DNA of 64,000 nt from Lepus europaeus (lineage: Eukaryota; Chordata; Mammalia; Lagomorpha; Leporidae). The notes below the pieces were generated by a model. The model ran no database searches. It saw only the letters and a list, made by a program, of their open reading frames with translations, and had not been told where the DNA came from. A program made the translations under genes and the position numbers. Of the stretch, positions 36,901-49,100 are shown piece after piece. The first letter of the stretch is position 1; every line of letters begins with the position of its first letter. The stretch covers positions 9,847,342 through 9,911,341 of the forward strand of contig NC_084832.1 of NCBI RefSeq assembly GCF_033115175.1, in the 5' to 3' direction.

Positions 36901-39900
36901 ACAGCTCTATGGGGCATTGAAATAGCCCTGAAATCTCAAGTACAGGAGATTCAGCGGCCATAGATTCTGCCTAAGCCTGGTGTTTCCTGCATCTCCCCTA
37001 GCAACCAGGACTCCTAAATGCACCTCCACTCAGAATGCTCCACCTAAGGCTTGTGACTTAGCAATACATGAAAGAATTAACACAGTTTACACAGAAAATT
37101 CTGAAAGAAACCAGTGAGGAGATGGTGAAACTTGTAGTTTCTTGATGAAGCCCATTTAAACAATTAAGCAGTTACAAAGAAGGCCCAAGGTCATGGTACA
37201 CTGGATGGTAAAAATAACTGATAATATTTGAACAGTAAATCCTCTGGCCCCTCATTCAATCAAAAATATCTACGTACCAAGTAAACTTGCCACGATAGAG
37301 ACTAGCCCTGTGCCAGCTCCAATTTCAATCACATTTTTGTCAACCATATTATACTGTTTTGCGTTAGTTTCCAGGAAATAGCATAGAACAAGGGCCTAGT
37401 TTAAAGAAAGAAAAAAGGTATGCTTAGCAACTAATAACAGAAAGTAAAATTAAACTCTACTAGATAAACACACCGCTAGTGTTGTGATATGTATATGTAC
37501 AGATAAGTGAGTGTATTTGTGGGTGTACTTGTAGATCATTCCAGAAACTCATCAGCAGATGTGTGGCCTCTTAGAGGTACCCATTTAGGCTACAAAATGC
37601 CTAGGGGGATGGTTAGCAGGAAAAAGAGAAACAACTAAAAATATAGAGCTCACTCGTTTGATCACTTTTAAAGGGAGCAACTTCTAGTAAAACTTCCAAG
37701 TAGCAAATAGAGGACTAGGGCAGGCAGTGGTGATGGCGTCAGCCCCTTCTGGAACCATTGGTAAAGGTTTGGGAGGACTCTTAGAATATTATTCTTTTTT
37801 ATTTTATTTTAAAAACTTTCACTTAGCTTTTTAACAGATTCAATATAGTGCATAGGCACCATTCTAAGAATATAATGGTATTCCCTCCTCCCTCTCTCCT
37901 CCCTCCTTCCTCCTCCCTCCCTCCTCCCTCTCTCCTCTCTCCTCCTTCCTCCCTCCTCCCTCCCTCCTCCCTCCTCCCTCCCTCCCTCTCCTACTCTGCA
38001 CATGAGTCTCATGCAGATTTCATAACAATCATTTAACTCAGTAAAATAAGAAATAAAATATCTACTGTTGTAGATTCTTATAGTCATAAAAAACTCAAAG
38101 AGTAAATAACATTTTTAGCTCATCCTAAAAATTTTATACAAGAACTCTTCAAAAAGTTTATAGAAAAATGCAATTAAAAGATGATTTAATATTGGTACAA
38201 AAAATTTTTAAATCCATGCATATTTTATTCAGAATACATATTTTTAAGAACTTTTTCAAGACCCTTTATATTCATAAATTTCAATTTTTGCACCAATAGA
38301 AAATCATCTTTCAATCCCATTATTCACAAACTTTTTGAAGTACCTTGCTTAGCAGTAGCATGAATGATGGCAGCAGTTTACCAAATACATTACTGATAAA
38401 TTTTAGTGACTCTTGAGTCAAAGTAGACCTGTTGTCTCATTCCAAGTAGAACATAATCATGAACGGGAATGGCTGGAAAACAGCTGGAATATAGAAAATT
38501 ATGTATGAAATTATACCGATGGCCAAACAACAGCACCATAACAATCCATGGCTTCAGTAATCCGAATCTCATGACCAACAAAACGAAAGCCTTCCCAGGA
38601 AGAGGTTGTTATCCGAGTTGGAATAAAACATCTTGCCATGATCTCTGAGACCACCTGCTTGTCGTCGTAGTCGTCTCTGGTCTCTAAGAGGAGAAGAAAA
38701 AGGCCACGGTTGCGTTAGTAAATCTGTGAAAAAGGAGAACCTAGTGGAAATGAAATATTTCTACTTAGTCTAAGTTACTTTTGAATATTCTTGACTTTAG
38801 GTGAAATAAAACAAGTAAGGCAAACTATTTGAAAATTACTCATTATATAAGCCAACATGTCATACATTCGGGTAGAAACATCTTTCTGAATTATACTGAA
38901 GCGGAAATTACCACTCTGCATTTCTACAGTGCTAAGTGAAGCAAATAAAATTATTTTTAAAGCAGTACTTTTTCAGGGCCACCAGACAGTAAATAAGAGA
39001 AAGACTGGTCATGGGAATGTAAGATCTTAATTATTCATATTGGCTACAGAGCACAATCCTAGTTATTTCAGCAATGTATAGTAGTGTTTCCTTTGCAATA
39101 TGGTTCTATCTAGACAAAAAGTTTCAAAAAAGATTTATACCCTTGTGTGTTTTATAATTATTTATTTTTATATTAGTATTTTTGGGGCAAATCATGGCAT
39201 CTTAATATCCACAACATTACACAAAGTTAGTAATATTAACTACCAATTACTGAACACCTCCTTAAGACACTAGACCACATGAGATATATTGTAATGGTAG
39301 TTCATTTAAGTTTTATAACAAGCTGGTAAGGTAGCCATTATTATTTTCACCTTCAAAAGTAACAAGATTAAAACTCAGAAAACTATATTAACTTAGCTAA
39401 GCTTGTGCAAGGTATAAATGAATAAGCCAAAATTTGAGCCCCTTTATTGGTTATTCAAAAAGTATTATCAAGCTATGATGTAGTTCCTTAAAAGCTAATT
39501 GTCTCCAAGAATTCTCTAATTATGTAAAATGTGAAAGATAGGAAAACCTGAACTAAATGCTTTTGGAGGACTTAAAAAGAAAATATATACAAAGCACTTA
39601 GCACATTGTTACATGGGCTCAATAAATGATTGTGTAGTTATCATTATTGTTTCAGTCATAAAGTAAAAGATGAAGATCATCATATAGTCTAAATACAGTT
39701 ACATGGAATTCAATAAATTATTATTTTAATTGTTATTAGTAGTGTTTTGATCACAAAATGAAATACAAAAATAACCAGACAAACCAATATTAGATTATGT
39801 TACACAGACTTGAAAATTCAATTGTTAAATAAGGAAGGGGAAAAACCACCTGTGGCTAAGGTTACTTAAGTATGGCTTCATAAAGAAATTTTGTCTTGAA

Positions 39901-40129
39901 CTGTGTTTGGTGTAGTGGTTAAGATATCACTATTCCATTACTGGCTCTAGCCCCGAAATACACCTTCCCACCAGAGCAATGCCTGGGAGGCAACAGTGAT
40001 GCTTCAAGTAATTGGGTTCCTGACACCCATGTGTTCCCAGCTCCTGCTCCAGCTTCAGGCCGGGGCCAGCACATTCCCCGCCACTGCAGGCATTTGGGAA
40101 GTGAGCCAGAGGATGGAGTGTTTGCCTGT

Positions 40130-40171
<42 letters not shown>

Positions 40172-43100
40172 TCTTTCCCTCTCTTGTTATTTTCTCTCTC
40201 AAATAAAAAATAATTTTAAAAATTCAAAAAAGTTTTGTCTTAGCTTTAACTTCTAGTATGTTACTATATCTGTGTAAATAAGTATATAATCCAATATGTT
40301 ATTTTCACTGATAGAGAAGCTGTTTCCTTTTCACTCCAATCCTTAAAATCCATTAATCTTTCAAGGCTTCTCTCTGCTGTCTCAATTCTGGCTAGAGTTC
40401 TGTGTTTCTTCCCTACCCCAGCACTAACGAATCCAGGCTTCATTCTCCCTGGAAGAGAAGGTGGAAAATACAGACTATCTATGAGTATAAGGAGACAGTG
40501 TTATAACAAAGCAAAAAAGAAAACAACTTTTTCATTCCGTAAACTGGAAAAGACGAGGTAGGAAAGATTTATTTTAAAAACTAAAGTCAGAATAACCTTC
40601 GTTGCTTGCTCAGTTATCCCATTTACTCATAGAACAAAACCATATTGTGTGCCAAGCACAGTGCTGGGTGATGGGAATATGGTAGTCGGACAGATAGTTC
40701 TTCCCATCCTTGGAAGAACTAGAAAAGCATGGATGCAATTTATCTGAAATTCAGCACTATATGTGGTATCTCATGGTCTCCCATGAAGAAATATTGGATT
40801 GGAATTGATTTTTCCACAGTACCTCCCAAAACGCTTGGCTTCAATGCCCCCCTGGGATGGATATTCCTAATAAATTTGTGTCCTCAACTTTTCCCCGATG
40901 ATCATGTTTGTCAGTGTCTTCACTAGCTGATGGTATTAAGAGTATGATCATGGGAGCTGCTGCTGTGGCACTAGTGGGTTAAGCTGCCAGCTGCTATCCC
41001 GGAATCACATATTCGCGCTGATTCATGTCCTGGCTGCTCCACTTCCAACCTAGCTCCCTGTTAATGCACTTGGGGAAGCACTGGAAGATGGTCCAAGTAT
41101 TTGGGAGACCCAGATGAAGCACCAGACTCCTGGCTCTAACCTGGCCCAGCCCATGCTATTGCGGTCATTTTGAGAGTGTACCAGTGGATGGAAGATCTGT
41201 CTCTCTTTCTGTCTCTGTTTCTCTGTAACTCTGCCTTTCAAACAAACAAATAAAGTCTTTAAAAATAAAGGGAATATGATCATATTTACAGATGATACAG
41301 ATTTGATGAGGATGGCTAACATGTTAGACAACTAAATGTGATGCAAAATGGTCTGGATGAGCTATAACAAGAGGCTTGGACTTAACAAAATGAAATTGCA
41401 TAAAGAGAAGTGTAAAGACCACTTATACAGATTTAATTGGCCACAATCTCAATATGAGTCAAAAGTTTAAACTATAAAAAAACTAGTACACCTAGGCCAT
41501 GTTAACAATGGAATCTCCAAAATGAGGGAGAGGAACGCTCTGTTCTCCTTTAGGCTTCTCTGTAGCCTCCTGTTCACTTGGGGAAGTAGCACATGAGAGG
41601 GACAACAAGAAAACTCTAGCAACAGGGAGATGAGAAATCTTGACACTCAGCCATAGGAGGACAATTTGGGGAGATAACCATGCTCATCATAAAGAAGAAA
41701 AGGCTGAGGGAAAACAAGAATTTTCACAACGTTATTGAAGGACTAAGAAACAGAAGACATTAGGGGTATATTTCCACACATGGATGTGTGAATGAGCCCG
41801 AGCAAGCGTGTGCTTGTGTCCCACGTAGTATCCAGACAGAATTACGTAGTCCCACAAACAGCTGTAGCTTAACTATACCCCCACAGGAAGGGCTCAGACA
41901 TCACCCCACACTGCCATTACCATTAACATCGACCTTTGGCAAAGATGCAGAGGAAACAGAGATGCAAACTGATATTCTGCAGCAGGAGCCCTCCCTTCTG
42001 ATCCTCTCCACTGACTTTCAGAACAACAGCACCCACTCACATTCAAGAAGAGCTCTAAGAACCAAATCATAGTGGTGGCATGCTTCACGTGAACTTTTTC
42101 ATTTCACTACATGCGCTTGCCTTACTAAGACTGCGGGGAGGGCAATGTTTGCTGTGGAAGTTCTTTAGGGAGAAGGAGAGAACATTAATTGCTTCCTTGA
42201 CCTTTATCTGAATTTGTCCTCTTGGGCCTCCTTGCACACGCCTTGTAAATGTGGCACTTCTTTGACAAGTCACCCAAGGTGTCAGAGATTAATAGATGTT
42301 AGAGTACACCAAATCCCAGAAGCACCTCCCAAAGTTCTGGTCTTTGATATAAAAACTTTGCAGTGAATATTTACTGGTACAGTCTGACATCTCTGACATT
42401 GCAAGTTCTTTTAAAGGTTAGTTGGCCGGATTAGTGCTGCTGTTCTCACAACTACAGGGTGACAGCAAATGAATTCCTGACTTTTGACTCTTTCTGAACA
42501 AACAGAACTGGATATTTTTTTAAGAATGTCTTTACCTTCAAAGGTTAATTAGGTTTTTAAAATACATATGAATATATTATTATAATTGAAAATTACTTAT
42601 GTTCCTCAAATAAAGGACCTGCAAAAAGATTTCATGAAACAACTATCACATATGGCAATTCAAAATTATCTACACATCTAGGATGAACATATATCATACA
42701 GAAAGCATTATTGAGTTGAGTCAAATTTAATTGCTAATGCTTATACCAATGTTCTCTTTTGCATTAAAATACTCTATGAACACTGTAGGCATTCCAAAAG
42801 AAAGGACTCTCATAAAATTGGTATAATTTGAGTGAAAAGATAAAAATTGGCTACTTAAAATAATTTTTCTGAAAAGGAACATGCTCCTTGTAAGGCCTAT
42901 ACTGATAAAATGATTGTCTCTTTTTAAAAAAAGAATCATTTATTTGAAAGCTAGAGAGAGAAAGAGAAACAGAGATCTTCCATCTGTTGTTTCACTTCAC
43001 AAACAGCAATAATGGCTGGGGCTGGGACAGGCCAAAGCAGGAGCCAGGAGCCAAGAGCTTCATCCAAGTCTCCCATGTGGGTGGCAGGGCCCCAAGCATT

Positions 43101-46100
43101 TCAGCCATCATCTTCTGTTTTCCCAGGTGCATTAGCAGGGAGCTAGATTGGAAGGTGGAACAGATGGGACATGAACCTGGTGTCCATATAGGATATCAGT
43201 GTCGCAGGTGGTAGCTTTACCCACTACGCCAAACATCAGCCCTGATCAAGTTTCTTTGGGAATAACTACTGAAGATTAAAACAAAATTTACTTAAGGCAA
43301 GGAAAAATAATTTATATAGATGTAATATGTAGAATTTTAAAAGCAAACACACACACACAATTATTTCCATCTTAAAACAATGACGTGGGGCCGGTGCTGT
43401 GGCTCAGCAGGTTATTGCCCTGGCCTGAAGCGCCCACATCCCATATGGGTGCCGGTTCTAGTCCCAGCTGCTCCTCTTCTGATCTGGCTCTCTGCTATGG
43501 CCTGGGAGAGCAGTGGAGGATGGCCCAAGTCCTTGGGCCCCTGCACCCGCATGGGAGACCCGGAGGAGACTCCTGGCTCCCAGCTTTGGATCAGTGCAGC
43601 TCTGGCAGTTGTGGCCATCTGGGGAGTGAACCATTGAATGGAAGACTTTCTCTCTCTCTCTCTGTCTCTCCCTCTCTCTGTCTCTCTCTCTCTTTCCTTC
43701 TCCCTCTCCCTCTCCTCTCTCTGTGTAACTCTGCCTTTCAAATAAATAAATAAATCTTTGAACAAAAAAAAAAAAAGACTCATATTTTCCATCATGAACT
43801 TCTACTTAAATATTTTGAAGTAATATGTTAATAGCAATTATTTATTTATTTATATCAAAAGACTTGTTTAATATTAAGTTCTAGCAATACCATCACCCAT
43901 TTCAAGGTTAATGACAAGAATCTCTAAACTAGAATCTCATGGAAAGGACTGAACTCTTACAAAGGCATCCCTAGAGGGGCTTCGTTGTAATAAATGGGAG
44001 GAATTTATGCTGCAAACATAATTTACAAAGAACATGTCCCTCAAACTGCAAGATGAATACAGGATTGGATTATTGAAAAGATCAATGGATTAGTAGGTAG
44101 TCTTTAGTTTGTAAGATGTGAAAAGCAAAGTGAGCATTTGGCACAGTAGTTAGGACACCACTTCAGACGCCCACATCCTGTATCAGAATGCCTGGGTGCA
44201 AGTCCCAGCTCTTTTAGTATATGTGCTGCCGAAGCGAGCACAAGTCCCAGCTCCTGTGCTGACTCCAGCTTCCTGCTGACGCAGACCCCGGGAGGCAGCA
44301 AAGGCTTAAGTACTGCCACCCCGCCCAAGTGGGAGACCCAGATTGCATTCCATCCTGGCTTCGGCCTGGCCCACCTAGAGCTATTTCGGGCATTTGAGGG
44401 GTGAATTAGTTTCTCCCTCTCCCTTTCGAATGAATATAAATAAAGAGAAATTTCCTCATAAGATAGTAACATTTAGTCATACAACAGAAATCTAGTATTT
44501 TTAAATAATTATTCTTTACATACTATCTCCTTGTTATCTGCCCTGAGGCCCCAGGGAAATAATCAAAAATACATAATATCTTACAAATACTATATCTTGG
44601 CTTCCTCATATGAAGAGAAGAAAATGTCTGATGTCGTACCTCTATATAAAAAGCTATCTAATATAATCTTGCAATATGGCTTTCCTAAAGTATTTCATAT
44701 TCAAACAAATATTAAAATATATTATAAATAATGCATAATTAAGACATAGTATTACAATTATGCTACTATATTGGGCTCATCTATTTTAATGCTTTTGGTA
44801 CCAGACAAAGTCTTAACACCATTTTCCTGCTATTATATTTTTTCTGATAGTGAATCAAAAGCTACCTGGTGCACTTTTTCTCCTGAGAATTAAAGGGGTT
44901 TCAAGGATGAAGTGAAAATTAGCAAGATTCTGCCACATTACGATGACAATTTTCTTAAGAGGAAAGTTCAACAGTGAATTGCCTTCCATACTAGATTACA
45001 GCAAGTCTTCAAAACTACAGGCTGTCTGCTTTCTCCTCTCCTATGCTTTTAAGGTCAATAACGACAATAAGAAATGTAAGGGTCAGTTCACAGACAAACA
45101 CACACACACACACCCCAGAAAACAAAAAAGCCTCTTTCATAGCTATGACAAGTGAATTCCATTTGAGGGTTGTCATGAAAACCTGTCAGCCAAATTTCAA
45201 GTGAAAACCTCGCTACCAAATGAAAGAAACTGTCACTCAACTGGATCTTCTATGCAGAGATGAATGTCATGCACTTCTTAGAAATGCCTACAGATTTTTA
45301 AAAAATGTTAAAGATGTTTTCAGATTAGTAAATAGTCACAGGCTAACCTGAAAGACGCAATTCTGAATGCCTTAGCAATGACAAGATCCAGGGCCCTTGT
45401 GTTGAAGCATCCGGAGAAGTTTCCACAAATATTTTCTGTCCCCTGCTCTAAGTTCAAAGAACGTACAGAGACTGCAACTCTAATGAGGTAGACCAAACAA
45501 CACTCCATTGTATATTTATACAAAAGAAAGAAAATCAACCTTTTATTGATACTACTCAGGATGCAACTTGGAAAACAAACTAAAATACAGGCTTTTGTAC
45601 TCAAAATTTGCTTCCAGGATCATGGAAGGGACAGACAGCTAAACAAATGCCAAGGCAGGTGGGTAGGTGCTATAAAAGAGATGTTTCTAAAGTGCTATGG
45701 AATGCAATATGGCTTGCTGAGTCAGAAGCGTCCTGAAGGGGGAGACATTTGAGCTTGGGAGCCATTAGAAGATCCATGGAGGTAGCACACAGGTGCATGT
45801 TGGGGCACTGTAGAAAATAAGCCTGAGAAAATAAATCTTTTAAAAAGGGGGAGTGATCGGTGGGGGCAGGCGCTGTGGCGCAGCAGGTTAAAGCCCTGGC
45901 CCGAAGCGCCAGCATCCCATATGGGTGCCGGTTCTAGTGCCGGCTGCTCCTCTTCCAATCCAGCCCTCTGTTATGATCTGGGAAGGCAGTAGAAGATGGC
46001 CCAAGTCCTTGGGCCCCTGCACCCACGTGGGAGACCAGGAAGAAGCTCCTGACTCCTGGCTCCTGGCTTCTGATCGGCACAGCTCTATCCATTGTGGCCA

Positions 46101-49100
46101 CCTGGGGAGTGATCCAGTGAATGGAAGACGTCTCTCTCTGTCTCTACCTCTCTATGTAACTCTTTCAAATAAATAAAATAAATCTTTAAAAAAAAAGAAG
46201 TCGGTCAACATCAGACTTCTGTGCAATGTTGACCTTTGTTCTGTAAGGTGAAGAAGAGCCAGTAGAGATGTTAAGACAGGAATTGGCGTGATCAGATTTG
46301 ATATTTAAGAACTCTATCTGGCAGGGGTAAGTGAAGAACTGGTGATGTTGGAAGGTAATTAGAAGGCTGTTGCAATAATCCAGACAAAAGACAAGAATCT
46401 AAATGAAGGCAGTGGCTTTGGGTCAAGAAGCTAAGTTTGAATTTATGTGATCCCGAAGCAGGGTATGCCTCACCTGGGGGCAACTGACATTCAGACCAGT
46501 TTTGAAGACATCCAAGGCAGACTGTATACTTAGGAGTCATTTTTATTCAACATGTAGAAAGCACATTAGTCTGATATAGCAGATACTTTTTCAGGTTACT
46601 TTGTAAGCATTTAAAGTGTGTTACTGAATTATTCTCACAACAACAATTATATGAGCTATAGTTCTCCAACAAGCAATATTAAATATACTGCCTCAGACCA
46701 TCATCTCATAGGTTTCTTAGTGATGAAAATACTCAAACTTTGTTTTCTTTATATTAAGACAATATTATTTATAAAAACTGTATTACCCACTAACCCCATC
46801 TTTAATGATTTATGAAATCTGAAATATTTCCATGTGACACCCTGTGTAGAATACTACAGCACATCCTGAAGGGATGCCATATAGAAATGGCAAACATGCT
46901 CTTAGTATATAGCACTTGGGAAGAATTACTCCATTTTTGGAAATAGAAAAAGTCTAAGTACTTAGGAAGGTTATCACTCAAATGGAGTAACTTAAAGCTA
47001 ATTCATGGGGCCAGCACTGTGGCGCAGCAGGTTAAGCCACTGCCTGCAGTGCAGGCATACCATATGGGCGCCAGTTCAAGACCTGGCTGTTCCACTTCTG
47101 ATCCAGCTCTCTGCTATGACCTGGGAAAGCAATAGAAGATGGCCAAAGTCCTTGGGCCCCTGTACCTGTGTGGGAGACCCAGAAGAAGTTCCTGGCTCCT
47201 GGCTTTGGAATGGCACAGCTCTGGCCATTGTAGCCTATTAGGGAGGGAACCAGTGGATGGAAGAACTCTCTCTCTCTCTGTGCCTCTCCTTCTCTGACTT
47301 TCAAATAAATAAATAAATCTTAAAAAAAAAAAAAGCTAATTCATTCACTCATTTGTTGAGCTCCTGTGCACTATGAACATAAAGGCAGACCAAAACACAA
47401 ATGTGATAACAAAATCTTACCTAGATGATTCAAAAATAGGAAGGGAAAGTTCCACGTCTCAGAGAGTTCAGCAAAGAACTAGCCAAGCCTTCCTTGATGA
47501 TTGACTCTGTCAGTCAAAGAAGAGAAAGGAAGACATGCCACACGCAAGATACAACAAATACAAAACCTCACTGGAAAAAGTCTCTCAACCAATTTTGCAA
47601 CTTGGGAAACTCTGAGAATTGAAATATAAGATAAGCAGGGGGAGGAGATATGAGACAAAACACTTTAAACTGTGCCGAGAAATTTTGATACTATCCTCTA
47701 AGAAACAAGGAGGCACTGAAGAACTTAATCAGAAGACAAATGTGACAAGACTTGAATTCTAATAAGATTATGCAGTCTACAGTGTGGCAGAGAGCTACAA
47801 AAGGAAAATGAGGGGAGTTAGCCAGCCAATTAGAAGGCATTTAACAGCAGCCAAGAGGATAAATAAAGACCCGAATCAAGGCTATTGGGGATAGAAATGG
47901 GAGGAGGGGTAGGGAAATATATTAGTAAGGTAAAATCAATGGAGTGTGACGAGAGGGTCCAAGGAAAGGGAGAAGACAAGGGTGATTCAAGGCTTTTGAA
48001 AAAATTTTTGAAAAAATCATTTTTGAAAAAATGATGTCATAAATTGAGATACAAAATATAGGTTGAGGGAAAATTTGCAAAGGAAAAAAAATTAAGATTT
48101 ATCTATTTATTTGAAAGGTAGAGTGGTGTGGCTGGGGATGAGAGAGAGAGATATCATCCATATGCTAGTTTACTCCCCAAATGGCCACAACAACCATGGC
48201 TAGGACAGGCTGAAGCCAGGAGCCAAGAACTTCATACTGGTCTCCCACATGGGTGGCAGGAGCCCAAGTACTTGGGCCATTACCCGCTGCCTTCCCAAGC
48301 ATATTACCAGGAAGCTGGATCAGAAGTGGAGCAGCTGGGACTTGAATCAGGGCTCCAATATGGGATGCCAGCTTAACCAACTGCTCTGCAAAGCCAGATC
48401 AGGAAATTTATTTTGAATGCCTAATAATCTGTGCTTATGTGCCAGTCACTCAGACCATGCAAACCTGTTTTAAGCACAGTTGGCCAACAGTGACAGTTGT
48501 TGTACCTTTGCCTGCTAGGAGGCCATGTTTCCCCTTGGGGGTACCTACTAATGCTAGCCAGTTCCTATTCCATACAAGTCAGTGTTCTGGTGGACAACTT
48601 TTGCTCAGGGACTCCCCACCAGTCTACCCAAGACTCTCAGAACTGTTAAAGTCGGGGGCTCTTCCTGCTCACCTGTCATGATCTGAAGACTCCCCCTGCC
48701 CATTTCTGTTCTTTTATTCTTTATCCTCAGCAAACATCTACCCTAATACATCCCTTGCATATTTAATCCAATTTTGGCATCCACTTCTTAAAGGACCCGT
48801 GGACACAACGCAGTATGTAGAATGTCAAGAAAGCAGAGCAATGGGCTTGGGAATCACTATGTGCTTGAATCACTGAGGATGAGTCTGTTCCAAGGCTTCA
48901 GACAGTGAGGAGACCTAACTATTTTATAAAATATTGCTCTATGTGTTAACAGCTGGAGAGGGGCTGTTGGCAACATAGGATACTTGGAATAGTTCACATG
49001 GATGAGTTTTTAGATACATTAGAGAATAATGTAGCATTAGAATCATAGAGATGAATTTTTAGCACCACCATAGTCCTAATTTTAACCTGTATATAAATAG

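Noticed and set aside
37809-38087. Gly/Glu/Arg-rich minus frame of 92 codons
   Set aside because: Translation of the CCT-rich tract in METTL21E intron 2.
22909-40170. Repeated CT/GA blocks as a possible CRISPR-like array
   Set aside because: They are simple repeats and CSINE pyrimidine stretches with no regular repeat-spacer structure, in a mammalian genome.
44130-44450. A working U6 or tRNA gene
   Set aside because: Only the first 30 bases of U6 are present, without a promoter; CSINE heads are tRNA-derived but are not intact tRNAs.
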